DNA of 64,000 bases from Tanytarsus gracilentus (GCA_038502055.1 JAXRKN010000043.1:8494001-8558000); one strand, 5' to 3'. Shown: positions 52,269 through 64,000, numbered from the stretch's first letter. Notes: generated from the letters alone by a model not told the origin. A program made the numbers and translations.

Positions 52269-54154
52269 CATGATTTTTCTTTGTGAGGAATGCGTAAATA
52301 GGAATAATTTTTAATTTAATTTCAGACCGCCAAATGTCCAACGAAAATCAAAAATTCATAAATTCAATATTTACACAAAATTATGACTTGCCAATGAGGA
52401 ATTCGAAGGTCTCGATGATATCTCGCAAAAACCAAAAATCTTCTCCAAATAACTTCAGCGCAAAAAACTCAATGTGCTACCTTAATATTTAATTTAAAGT
52501 AATTCAATAAACACAGAGAGTGAAATGCTCTTAAATGTGCTTGCGATGCTCTCGAAAAAGCAAAAACACAAAGTTTTATAATTTATTATTGATTTTCAAT
52601 CGACTGATATCGAGCAAATAGAATTAAAGCGATTTATAGGGTGATGGATTGTGTTTGAGTATCACAAAAATTTAAAAATTAAAATTCAGTTAAATTTTTT
52701 TATTTTTAAAAAATTTAAATTTTATTTCTTAATTTTTTTGACCCTATTTTGTGTTTATTTCAAATGTATCTGTATCAAACTAAAAGTCGGATGGAGTGTG
52801 AGGGGAGAGCAATTCGTGTACATTACAAAAATAAAAATGCTCCACCATCCAGAATCATAACGATTTTGCCTTCTGTACGTTTCTCCTTATGTTTTTAAAA
52901 TATATATATTTATTTTTTTATGCTCCTCCGTATTTCAGCAACAAAACATGGTGAATTGAAAATTTATTTCTTTCTCTCTTTCAGATCATATCTGATAATT
53001 TATTCGTCGATGAAAATAAATAAAAAAATAAGTTCTCGAGCGCAAAAAGGCGAGGAGAGTTCATAAACATGTGACAACTATTATAAAATTGCTCAATGTC
53101 GCAAGATTTTTGAAAAGGGGTTCAAAAATAAATTTTAGTCGTCGCTAACATGGAAAAAAGAAATTCCTTTCAATTTCTGCTTCTTTTTGTGCCTTAAATA
53201 AACTCATTAAAACGCTATATATTATGTATGAGAAAGAAGAATGAAGAGGAGTGAACCGACTTGCGATCGCTGTACATTGTGTGCCTTTTCTTTATTAAGA
53301 AGTCTAACTGGGATGAAAATTTATGCAAAGATGCATTCATAAATTATTTAAATTTAAAAGCGTTTTAAAAATATTTTTCATAAACTCAAGCGACATTCCC
53401 TTGAATGTTTTTCACAATTTAAAGTTGAAGTGTTCCCTTAACTTGCATCCTTTCAGCTACTTACTGAACCACCACCATCGTCATCAACCGTTCCCATAGC
53501 AATGTGACATCAAAGCTCGAGTTTTATGCAAACTTTTCTCTCTCAACTAAACAATTTTTGTAATGAGAAGCTCGGAAGGAGAATTTAAGGCTTGACGTAG
53601 CGGAAAAAAATTGTTCTACTTAAAAGTTAATTGATGCAATTTATGGGAAACTTTTTCCCTGCTAGTTTTCACCCTCGCGTAATTTTTAACGGTTGTCGAA
53701 ATTTTATGGTAGAATCGGGGCGTGAGAACATCAGCAAAATTTCACATCAGCAATAATTTGAAAGATCACATCTCGATGGAATTTATTCAGTCATCATTTA
53801 ATATTGAAAACATCCATTTCGAATCCATTAACTATGCTCGTGTCGATTTTTGCTGAGAAAGGACGCCGGTTTTTTGAGATAGAATTATTGCCTTGTTTTT
53901 AATGTGTCGATTTGCTGCTTGTTCGGAGGAAGTCAATAAAAAAAGAAGTTTTGCTCCTATAAATAAGAAATTTGAGTGGAAGTTACAGGGGGCTGATTTA
54001 ATAGCACGGTAAAGACATTTTTATGACATTAAATGAAATGTAATGGAGCTACTAGAAATGAATATATTTTTATAACTTCGAAATTTTTATGTCGCTCGAG
54101 TCTCAATAGTTATTGGAATATTTTCGAGCTACTGAAGGAGATAAAATTTCAATT

Positions 54155-54252
54155 CTCAAAGGAGTGATGACATAAATTTTGGAACTGAAATTATTTAAAA
54201 GAATTTAAAAAAAAATGTTAGATTTTTATCAACTTAAGTTATCACCTCTTGC
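54155..54252. repeat. Short hairpin element, diverged pair of ends
   Basis: Left TCAAAGGAGTGATGACATAA; right TTAAGTTATCACCTCTTGC. The ends pair with each other over GAGTGAT / ATCACCTC with small offsets. Confidence 0.4.
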
Positions 54253-55456
54253 CTCCTTAACTCTACCATTTTCTTTCGATCGAAACCTAAACTACGATGT
54301 GACACTAAACATTTTTGTCATCCTCATAAAATCGAGTCCGTTCATCCTGAAATGTGCGTTATAAAGCAATTTTTTATTTCTCTTTGTTGCTACTTATTTT
54401 CACAATAAAATGTCTGTTTTGTCGATTCAGTTGTAAAAGACGAGCGAAAAAATATTAAATTTACTGCCATCTTCTTTTTTTTCGTGTGCCATTGACTCAA
54501 ACAGTTGCTATCCGATGACATTTTATTACTTCAATTTTCACTCGTTTAACGACTTTTCCTTCACTATAGAGAATGGATGACTCTTAGAGATAAAGTTGCA
54601 TAAAATTATCGTTTTTCACCAAAACAACGACGATGTTTTTCGTGAAAATTGAAAATGCTGTGAGCATAAATTTTCAATTTCTTTAAATTAGCCAATTGCA
54701 AGGATGATAAAATGAAGCGAGTCACAACACGACTTGGGTTGGGCATGTCAGAGTAATTTCATGCCAATTCATCATCAGACAAACACATTATGAAACTATG
54801 TGCATCATCATTCTTACGCCATTACATATCTACCGACATTTTTCAACTTGGGAATTCGCTCGGTGGTCAGTGAAAGGAAATTTATTGTGAAAAGTTTTTA
54901 AAATTTAATTAAAATATTTTTTAAAACTAAAAACTAATTCAATTAATTTTTTTAAAAATTTTGAAGTGTCCATTGCTGGTTTGACTAATGATCAGTTCGC
55001 TCTAATCTGGAAATTAATTCGCACTCAACCCCCACGAGCTACCACGAGCGACATTACACACAAACACACTCTCATTAAATATGTCGCAGAAAAACATATG
55101 GTGAACCTTAATGGAATATGTGAGTACACGAGCGGCAGCAAATTAAAGCAAAAAAAATTCTCTTATCATTGACTATGCAAAAGTTCGTTTGTTGTTGCTT
55201 TAATTTTTCTCTGTATACATCGGCAATAAAATTTGAGATGGGTTTTGTTGGCATCCGCCAAAAACGAAGAAGGAGGTCGCTTGATGTAAACATACACTTG
55301 AGAAAAATCATATCATGTGCGTCGTGTGTGGAAGTGCGGAAAGGCAATGTTTGTGTATATTTATGTGCTGCCATATCACCGAAATTCCTCTCTCTCTCAC
55401 TCACTCAATCATCCTCAGCTGTCTGTCATTGCAAATGATGTGATTGGAAGGATGAG

Positions 55457-55517
55457 ATGTGGAAAATGAAAATTCCTGGCTGCTATTTAGGCTTAATAAT
55501 GTTTACAATCATGCTTG
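55457..55517 (+). CDS. Candidate signal-peptide exon
   Basis: A pyrimidine-rich tract ends in CATCCTCAG at about 55420. Then ATG at 55457 opens MWKMKIPGCYLGLIMFTIML and G|GTGAGG at 55517/55518, a good donor in phase 1. The hydrophobic stretch CYLGLIMFTIML fits a signal peptide core. The frame also stays open past the donor to 55747, without recognisable domains. No partner exon was found. Confidence 0.2.
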
Positions 55518-55810
55518 GTGAGGGAGAGTGTATCCACGAAGAATGCTCGTGTTTTTGTTTATGTGCTGCAGGCGCATTTGATCGTTTTCTTAAGAAGTCA
55601 ATTCCAAACTTATTTATCTCTTCTGCTGGTTCCCCTCAACGCATTTCCGACGACACAAAATATGTTCACGCGGAATATCGCATCGAGCATATTTTTTCCA
55701 TATATGCTCCAATAAATATTTTTTTCTTCAAAGATTATTCACTTTGACATGAAATGAAAAAAATTTCATCTCTTTTTTCTGTTTGTCAAATTTTATGAAA
55801 AATATATAAG

Positions 55811-55935
55811 CAAGGGATGGGCAAAATGGGTTTAAAAATTTGTTGACTTTATGTTGTAAAATTTTGTTGATTTATTTATCAAAATTTAAATTTATTTTGA
55901 CAATTTCAAGATTCTAAACCCTATTTTCAACTTGA
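55811..55935. repeat. Short hairpin element (GGGATGG family), weak right end
   Basis: Left CAAGGGATGGGCAAAATGGG is an exact consensus start. The likely right end is ACCCTATTTTCAACTTGA, with an insertion. The core is A/T-rich. Confidence 0.45.
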
Positions 55936-57121
55936 CATCCGTCTACATTTCTCGATTGCTTACTCTGAGACATATCGCAGTGAATAAATTTTTTATATGT
56001 TCGTCAAAATTCTGTTTATGAAGTTCTTCTATCGTTTTGTCAGCAACAATATTTTTTTGAGTAAACAAATTGACTTTTCATATCGATTTAATCTCAAAAA
56101 GCATTTTTATCTCCAACCCACGCATATACATATGAAATAGAACATCACAAAACAATAGCAACAAATCACTGCTCATATGGGATTTCATCAAAAATGCCCT
56201 CAAGACTTTTGATGATGGCCGCGTCACGTGCAAGCTACACATGCAACATAGACACGTTGATGATACAACAGAGAACCGGAAAATTCATCACTTTTGGCAT
56301 ATGATTTCACTTTCGCACGAAAAATTGAATTATGAAACACAAACGTGACTAAAAAAACTTTTTCTCTCTCTTCTTTTTTTTTGTGAGGATTAAAAATGTT
56401 GTGAATGTGTGTAGGTGCAGACACAAGCGGTCATTAGTAAAATCCATTCATAAATCTCCTTAAGGAGGGTCAAGAGAGTGGATAATTATATGGGAAGGAA
56501 CGCATCTAGGAAATGGAAGAGACACCACTGCAATTATCAAAGTCGTCATTGTGATCCTTTTTTAGATTCTTCCGCATATTTTTTAAAGACGTCCATTTTC
56601 TATAATGAATAGTTCGCAAACCAACTTGAGTCATTGACATACACTGATCACATTACAGGTAAAAAATTTTAACAGCTAGAGATAAAAATTAATGTATCAC
56701 TCAGGATTAAAGTGGAAAATGAGAGCTGAAAGATCAATTTTTTTTCGCCTCGATGATTTATGATGTAATGTTGGTCTCGTCTTTCATCGATAATTATCGC
56801 ATATAATAGGAAGAGGCCTGAAAGTGATGCCGCAACACTCACACATAAAGAGAATGAATAATGGACTCGGCTTTCGCTCCATTAATGCTGTTAAAATCAC
56901 TAATTATTATCATAATAAACCTTCCTCGTTTCTTCTCTTTCTTACTCGCTCCGCCGCAAATTCTTACAATAAAAAATTATTATTTTTTACATGTGCACTA
57001 AAATACATTTTTGAAAATGTGCAACCATGGAACCATATAATTATCGCGTTTAATCATTAAATAGAGTGCATTCATTGGAGAGAGAGAAAAAATGTTGAAT
57101 TTTTTATATTTTTTTTTGCTA

Positions 57122-57200
57122 TTGAAGGGTTGGTAGAATATTTTTAACGAGTTTTTTTGAGGTAATTAAATGTCAATATTTATAGTTTGGTTAAAAAAAT
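57122..57200. repeat. Half hairpin element, left end
   Basis: TTGAAGGGTTGGTAGAATAT followed by A/T-rich sequence. Confidence 0.3.
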
Positions 57201-58701
57201 AAAATATTTATTAATTGAAAAATAAATTATAAAATTTACTTTAAATTTTAACAAAATGTTCCTCTTTAAAAATGCAACCAGTAATAAACATTTGGACACT
57301 CTCATTCGCCATTGCACTGTGCATAAATTCTCTTTCTCTATAAAATATCAATTGATATTAAAATGCAGCAATTTCATGAATATGCACGTCGCACACGCTC
57401 ACAACGATGCAGCAGTAAAAAAGAGTTTACGCATTTGTGAACAAGAGCGGGTGAGTGCGAGAGACAGAGGAAAAAAGTTATGTTCATGATTATTACTTTT
57501 TGCACCCGAGTGCATCGATTTAACAATTTTCAAATGAAGTGAGCGAGAGAACGGGGCTGGAGAGACATGAAAGGTGGTTAATATTCAGAACTTGTGCGTC
57601 GTTAGTGAATTCAGTTTTTTTTCCTCAACTACAATTATGGGAAAAAATCATATGCACGAACATATGGTGTAGGTCTCAACATGTTAAAGTGAACTTGAAT
57701 TATTCTTCATTATTTTTATATTTTTTACTGTTTGTTGGAGTTTAAAAAAAAATTAATTTTAGCTTTAGAAGAATTAAAAAATTTAATTAATTAAAAAATT
57801 TTTCAGGGTCAAAGACTTCAAAAATTCATCAAGCTTCAACGCATAAATTTCAAACTTTTTTTATTATTAAATTTCCAAGAAATTTTAGTCTCGGCAGCAA
57901 AAATTTATGTTCTCACATGGAGATCAAAAAGCGAGCAAATCTTTTTTCACTCTAATCCATAAAGATTCTCTTCAATCTCGCTCTTAGCACGTTTAATATC
58001 TTTTTTTTAGCTGTAACTAATTTTATTTAGTCAACCCTTCTCAAATCCCATCAGCAGCATGATTCACATGCGTGTATTTTACAATTAGAATGAATATCTA
58101 GAAAGAGAGTATGAGAAGCAATATAAAATCAGTTTTTACGTGTTTATAGGTAACGTTGTGGGAGAAAAATTAGATAAAATTCCAGTTCTTAGCTTACTTT
58201 GAAAATTACTTTATTTTTGAATTTAAAAAGTACGTTAGATTTAAATTTGACTTTTTTAAAAATTGAAATTGCTATTAAAAGAATTTTTATCGATTGACAC
58301 AAAATAAAATTCAAATTTTCTAAAAACTGCAACATTCCTGTTATAATCCTCTCCTCAATAATGTTTCAGTTTCACACAAATTGCATTTAAATTGTTTGCC
58401 AAATCGAATGAATAATTTAAAATATTCCGAGTGGAGAGCGATCGACTAATCTCAATTGCTGCATGCATAAAATTTTCGCAATTCTAGGAGGAAATTGCAA
58501 TCGAAACGTTTTTCGAACATGTTCGATGAAACTTAAATTTTAGTCAAATTTGAGAGTGGTAAGAGAATGACATTAAATGCATTGGAGCATGCTGAATGCT
58601 GTGGCGTAGATTACAAATTTGTGAATATTCGGGGATTATTTAATTTGAGGGTTTTGCGAGTGCTGTGCGGGGTACAATCGCAAGCATCTCCCACATGTTC
58701 A

Positions 58702-58779
58702 TGAGATAATTTTCTTCCTATCTAATAATAAAGTTTCTCATAATCAATTCTAAAATTATCTCACCATGAGAAACTTTAT
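58702..58779. repeat. Two interleaved perfect inverted repeats (A-B-A'-B')
   Basis: A is TGAGATAATTTT (58702-58713) with A' AAAATTATCTCA (58752-58763). B is ATAAAGTTTCTCAT (58728-58741) with B' ATGAGAAACTTTAT (58766-58779). The stems are 12 and 14 bp with no mismatch, and the loops are 14, 10 and 2 nt. In RNA this order is that of an H-type pseudoknot. A and B' also share ATGAGA, so alternative pairings exist. Confidence 0.8.
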
Positions 58780-59530
58780 ATTTTCGCCTCGAAAATCCAC
58801 TGCAATTTCCTGCTCTGCACTAATTACATTAATTACTCAAACAAGCTCCGAAAAGATTTTCCATCTTAATTTCCTCTTGGAATTGTTTGCTTTTTGCTAA
58901 ACTACATTATTATTATTCAAAAAGGGAAGTGAAATTTGTCATGCTGTGAAGGAGAAAAGGGGTGAAAACTAGTTTTTAAAAGTTAGTCAACTAATTGAAA
59001 AGAGTCGACTTATTTTTAAAGACTTTACTTTCATACAGAATACTAAAACACGCTCGTGTCTTGTGTGGGATTTCGGAGAATGCATTTTCGCTGTGAATAC
59101 TCTTGTACTCTCACGGGGAGCCTCGGCACTGTCACTTAACCTCTTAATATTAATATTGTTGATGTCGATGGAGTGGAACATGCGTCTTATGTTGTAAGCT
59201 GGTGGTATAATAATTTCCAACATGCATAAACACAGTGCTTTTGTGCAACCGAGCACAAATGTTAATTTTTTGTTTGTCTCCTCATCGCATGATGACATCC
59301 AAACATGTCACAAAAGGCTCAAACAAAAGCCTCAAATTACAAGTCTCTTATCGCTCTCTCACTACTTCGCATATTCATGTTTTCCATCCCATATTCATTC
59401 TACGGAATATGTAATGCCGTGTCTGCATGTGCAAGCATCCCATTAGATAAGCTGGTGGTGAGATGTTCATGCATGCATGTTGCACATTTTACTTAGAACA
59501 TTAGGTGAGGGAAAATGATGAAAATTTCAA

Positions 59531-59611
59531 CCAAGGGATGGATATTTTTTATTTTAAAAATATTTTGAACATTTTTCAGTAACTAAAATAATTTTTTAAA
59601 TCATCCCCTGA
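59531..59611. repeat. Short hairpin element (GGGATGG family), both ends, shortest copy
   Basis: Left CCAAGGGATGGATATTTTTT; right TTTTAAATCATCCCCTGA. The length is 81 bp. Confidence 0.6.
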
Positions 59612-61946
59612 AGAGATGCTACTGATGGATATTTTACGAAAGTGAAAACGAAAATTAGTTCCTTATTCTCACTCCTTCTATAGACATTTTAATTTATGAT
59701 CATGTGAAATGCATTTTAACCCTCGCATAAATTTCTTCCTCATAATAATTTTGCATTTGCTACCGACCATTGACCATTAAAGCATCCAATGCAATGTGCA
59801 TTTTATTAATTATGCAATAAATAAATTCGAACTGTGTGGGCATGAACTGTCACTGTGGTCATAGATCATAAGATGAGGCAGTTAAGCAATTAATTTTCAA
59901 TTTAATCTTTTTTTTTTCGAAATGAGACGCGCATAAAATTCATCTTCGACACGCACTCTCATACTTAAAAATATTTTGATTCGATTTTCTTTAATAACAT
60001 TACTAATAATAATTATTCTTCAGTCCAATTATTTCCACGTTTCAGATTAACCTCGCGAGAATGAAGAATTATGGGAAAAAGAAGAAGTAAAATCACATTT
60101 TAACTCTTTTCGTGTGTGTGGTGCTGATGAAGGAATTTAATTCAAGAATATTTGAGCGGAGAGAAGTTCTTAAAAGAGTCTCGTGCTGTTCCTTAAAATT
60201 GCCTCACTATTCTTAGCGATTATTAAATTTTAGAATGGAAGTCGAATGATGTGAGAACATAAAAGGTTGAATTAGAGTCGATCTTTGGATCTAAATCATG
60301 AAAGTTGAATTATGTTACTATTGATAAATTTTGAAGTTTAAATTTAATTAATTTAAGTCAATTCATTGAATTACCGTTATAAAAATTTGAATTCCGCAAT
60401 AAGTAAAAAATAGTCACTGAGTAATTTTAGTTTTTTCAATAGAAGTCACTGAGCATTATAATTTTTCAAATTTAAGAAATCTTAAAATAGTTATAACATG
60501 TAACTACACCCAAATTTACAATGGGTTGAACATTCAGATTAAAAATTTAGGTTCAATGAAACATTTTGTTAATCATATTCAAACTTAATTAAATTTATTA
60601 AAATTTAAATTACCAATTCTCCTCCCTCACCGGTGGTCTCTGAATTTATCTCAAGACTTTTTGTTCGAACCGACACAGCTCGATAAGAGAAAAGTAAGAG
60701 CGGCAGCATATGCGTGGTAGTCAAATATGATTTAAAAACTCTCAATTTCTCTAACAGCAGCAACAGAAGTCAATTGGGAAGACCATCATCATTACCATTT
60801 GAAATTGTTTCACACATGAAAGAAGATTTTTATACGAGCTCATGTTGAGTTCACATTCGCTGTGGTCGATTCTGATTTTTTCCATTCTCTCTTCTTCATC
60901 CCGTGAGGAATTGTGAAGATTCTCTTTTTTTGTACATATTTTAATTAATGTCAGCATGAGCTCTCTCTTTCGATTTTCATTAGCATCCATCCGGACTTCA
61001 CACACAGTCACACATCGAGGGGCCATCCCTAGGGATCTAATTCGATGTGAATATCGATACGCATTTTGTAGAAAATGAAGATTAACAGCTGCTAATGAAT
61101 GTTTCAATTTCTTTTGAAGTTTGAAATTTGAGAAATGACTTCTGAGTGATTTTTATTATCATTGAAAGGAAGGAATTTTTATTGCTCCTTCCGAGTAGTT
61201 TGGTAAGTCAATAAATAATTGAAGCTGCTCGTCATAAATTGTCAAAAATTCTTCAGTTTTTAAATTTCTTTTAACTTCTAGCAACAAAGTAAATTTAATT
61301 CAAAATCAATGCTCATTAAACTTAAAGGCAATCACTCTTAGCGACCATAAAGCACCGTTAAGAGAACTTTTTTAATCTTTTGAAAATCGCACGGTTGATT
61401 TGAGACGAAAGAGAGAAGAAACTCATTACTCAACACAAATCAGCTAAAATAATCCCTTCCGCATATTAAATGCAATTCTCTCTCCTTCTATTAGCTTCCA
61501 TCTCAGGCTTAGTTAATAAATGTGCAAAAGAACGTAAATTACATCCGAGAATCGTGCAGAGCGAGGTGAAAAAAAATATTGTTGCATGTTGCATTCGAGA
61601 AACTCACGGTAGATCACAGCCCAATTTCACACCTCACCATCATCATCAAGCAGCCATTTGTGCTGTGTACCCATGTCATCATTTACCAAACGATAAAAAT
61701 ATAGCAGCAAGAGAGAAAGAAATTCAAACGTCATAACAAATTGCAATTCGTGACGCTTCAGAACTTTTTAATTCTTCTTTTTTTCCATCTTCGTGTTTGT
61801 GGCATCCAGGAATTTTATATTTCTGCGACTGCAATCTTGCAGTAAAATTATTTTTTAAAAAGAGTGTTTAAAAATTGACAATTTCGTTCTGACTGCTTCC
61901 ATGTCATTTAAAGTCATCGTCAAGAAGAAAAAAGTATTTCCAAAAA

Positions 61947-62132
61947 TCAACAAACAACTTCGAGTTTGTGTTCATGTCGAATTGGTTTGAAATTTGCTAC
62001 GGAACTGCAAATTTTACGAAGAGAAGAAAGGAAATGTGTTGGTGCGATATTGGAAGTCAGCACCAGGCCGTAGAAAATCGCAATATTGCCAATGATTAGC
62101 AATAATTTTGCTGAAATTCTCTTCTTCTGCAC
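61947..62132 (-). CDS. Possible coding exon with membrane-like segment
   Basis: A minus-strand frame with mixed codon use and a hydrophobic run (AKLLLIIGNIAIFYGLVL) after a basic KKR start, ending in a stop at 61947. The frame begins at a GTG; no ATG is in frame upstream before a stop. It would therefore need an upstream exon, joined for example after ATATCAG at about 62140. No family is recognised. Confidence 0.12.
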   Translation of the reverse strand: MQKKRISAKLLLIIGNIAIFYGLVLTSNIAPTHFLSSLRKICSSVANFKPIRHEHKLEVVC

Positions 62133-63745
62133 TCGCTGATATTTAACACATTTTTAATGCTTGTGGAATTTCACAATTGAAATTTTTTTGCTCTCGTTAT
62201 GCGAAAAGAAAAACATTTTTTGTTGATTTGTAATCCATAGAAAAAATACTCTGAACTGCATAAGAAGAAGAAAGAAGTTCATTTTGCCAATAAATCATAA
62301 TTAGAATGAGAAAGAAGAAGTTGAAGAGAAATTCTGAGAGAACGAAAAAAAATCAAAAACAGTTTTAAGCTCGAGCCAAAAAAGAGTTGAGAAAAAATTA
62401 ATCGTAAAACGATAGAAAATCCGAAAAATTTATCAAATCTTTTCGTTTATGTTTCTTGAGAAAGACATAAAAATATTAAAAAATTTATTTTAATGTGGAG
62501 AGAAGTTGAAAATGTTTGAAACAAGTTGAGATCGGTAGTTTAAAAATACTTAAAAACTAGAAAGTTTAAAGGGGTCAAGCTGCGACAAATTTTCTAACTA
62601 ATCAGATGATTAATCAATGATTTATCTAAATTTTACCAATTAACAAAATTTAAAGAAAATAAAATTTAATTTTTAAATTTTAAATTCATCAAAATAAAAT
62701 CTTTTTAATTCTAGCGTTACGCAGAAATAAAAAATTATTTTTGAAAATTTTATAAAAATATGCTTCAACTTTTATTTTATTTTTCATTTAATATTTTAAG
62801 CCAGAATCCATTGACCTCAACTTGTAGTTAATTTGATTTCTTTTCATTTGATTAAGAAACTCAGAAAAGGGTAAAAGATCTTAAAAAGAAACATAAAAAG
62901 ATTTCTTTAAAAACTTTGTTTCTAATTAGCATAAAAAGTGGTGCATCATAAGCATAAATTGGAGGAAGAATATTTTTTTCCATTGAAAATTATTAATCTG
63001 CTCACTTTAATTAATTAAAGATGGGTGAGTGAGTCAAGATGCGCGCTGCCACAAGTGGTGCATTTTTATTACCTCTAAAATGAATCCCATAAATGTATAT
63101 TGCACAACTTCTTAAAGATGCTCTCAGCTCTTTCATAATTTCTCTTTTTATCCCTCTTTGATGTTGAACACAATTAAGGCACCAAGCCATCACAGAACTA
63201 ATTAATTATGAGAAAGAATCTGTTGCAACGCGCACATTAGTAAATTAATAATGATTTAAGACTTTAGCGCTCATGAACTTCAAGATGTTTGACTCTCTCG
63301 CAACCAATGACTCACCGGCTAATGCATAAATTTCACAATTTTTCTATTATTTTATTAAAAGAGGGACAAAAGAATTTTTAATGGCTGCCGCTGAGCGTTT
63401 TTCTATAGAATTTTTTATTCCTTTGATTGGCATCAAATTACCCAGAGATTTGAATTAAAATTTTTAAGCATGGAGGACATTTTGTTAACATGAGAAATTC
63501 TGAAAATAAATTTAAATTTTTCATTTAACCGCTCACAAAACCGCCATGAATCTTCATTATTTTCCATTCTCTCAATTGTCGTTTTGCCAAAGCAAATGAA
63601 ATGCTGCGGTTGGATGACACAAAAAAAATGTTTTCGAGTGGCAATGGTCAGAGCTATTGTTTCTCCATATTTTTTTTCTGCAGCACCGGGCAAAAAAAAC
63701 AGGTGGTGGAGAGAAGCAATTAAGAGATAAATGTTGATGTAATTA

Positions 63746-63932
63746 ATGAATGTATTTTTCTTTCTCTCTCTCGTGTTCGCTTATTTTGCCAAGCCAAAAG
63801 GTAATTTTTTTTGCATCTCTTAACTGAATAATTTGCTAATTTATGAAAAGCATTTAGGGTCCATTATTTTTGTAATCATTAGCTCTGAGAATGATTTTAA
63901 AACGATTTTGTGTCCAACCCCTCGATTGTTAA
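63746..63932 (+). CDS. Candidate tiny secreted peptide, two exons
   Basis: ATG at 63746 opens MNVFFFLSLVFAYFAKPK and G|GTAATT at 63800/63801. This resembles the leader and phase-1 junction of the minus-strand gene at 27.1 kb (Lys-rich start right after the signal). A possible acceptor at 63881-63882 (TGTAATCATTAG) would give an 82-nt intron and a 34-residue product ending RMILKRFCVQPLDC. The second exon overlaps AACCCCTCGA, a right-end motif of the hairpin family, which weakens the model. An acceptor at TTTAG (63853-63857) would stop quickly. Confidence 0.2.
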
Positions 63933-64000
63933 TTTGAATAATCTCCTTGCTGGTAACAAATTGCAACAAACGCAGAAAAAATTCTCTGCCGATCTAATTA

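Larger units (their letters stand above)
40540..55420. other. Noncoding A+T-rich sequence with scattered hairpin elements
   Basis: Apart from the weak exon candidates at 41.5 and 44.1 kb, nothing supports coding. Hairpin-family copies lie at 40.8, 42.6, 46.35, 47.0, 47.85, 48.8, 52.2 and 54.2 kb. A short GA repeat occurs at about 47603-47618. Confidence 0.5.
55940..63740. other. Noncoding A+T-rich sequence
   Basis: It contains hairpin elements at 57.1 and 59.5 kb and the interleaved inverted repeat at 58.7 kb. AGTCACTGAG is duplicated 47 bp apart near 60.4-60.46 kb, and the doubtful minus frame lies at 62.0 kb. No other supported feature. Confidence 0.5.

Noticed and set aside
60660..60700. 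TTGTTCGAACCGACACAG, resembling an inverted tRNA T-loop
   Set aside because: No flanking cloverleaf stems.
1..64000. CRISPR array, bacterial operons, rRNA genes
   Set aside because: No spaced direct repeats of that type, no ribosome-binding-site/ORF packing and no rRNA-like conserved blocks. The sequence is clearly eukaryotic.

Overview
This 64 kb window is very A+T-rich eukaryotic DNA. By eye it is about 70% A+T, with long runs such as AAATTTTTAAAA. Short GT-AG introns, TATA-type promoters, AATAAA signals, interspersed inverted repeats and minisatellites, and the absence of dense coding, all point to an insect. A nematoceran fly (midge, gnat or mosquito-like) fits best. The taxon is an inference from sequence style, because no conserved marker gene is present. 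Nearly all of the window is intergenic or giant-intron sequence. The open frames of 60-150 codons match what chance gives at this composition, and none shows a recognisable conserved domain.

The only gene I can support structurally is on the minus strand at 26.8-27.2 kb. It has two exons split by a 51-nt intron and encodes a 94-residue secreted protein: signal peptide, Thr/Ser-rich middle, and strongly basic C-terminus. AATAAA lies about 45 nt after the stop. The same short motif pair occurs in its 5' leader and its 3' UTR. Several weaker plus-strand candidates look like first exons coding for a signal peptide and ending at a splice donor (33.64-33.77, 44.06, 55.46 and 63.75 kb). The 33.6 kb candidate has a TATA box and an initiator upstream. 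I offer these as leads only.

Two repeat systems dominate. (1) A composite element occurs once at 2.81-3.80 kb and as a tandem pair, in the opposite orientation, at 38.81-40.54 kb. Its termini are inverted copies of GYGTAACCCAC, one end has an extra palindromic flank, and the interior holds tandem units of about 129 bp. The first copy also carries a 14-15 bp repeat and an exact 16-unit, 17-bp minisatellite. The second tandem copy contains a 58-nt block made only of G and C and many small indels, which suggests an assembly or consensus failure. (2) A family of short hairpin elements of about 80-125 bp is scattered along the whole window, roughly one per 2 kb. Its termini read TCAAGGGATGGAAA ... 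TTTCCATCCCTTGA around an A/T-only core. I do not recognise this family, and it is the most striking unexplained signal here.

Other structure includes a 78-nt arrangement of two interleaved perfect inverted repeats (order A-B-A'-B') at 58.70-58.78 kb, strong small hairpins at 15.7 and 31.9 kb, and several islands of higher complexity that could be regulatory elements (22.5, 29.1-29.4 and 33.4 kb). A reasonable overall model is a gene desert, or the large introns of a plus-strand gene, seeded with small non-autonomous elements and holding one small independent secreted-protein gene on the opposite strand.
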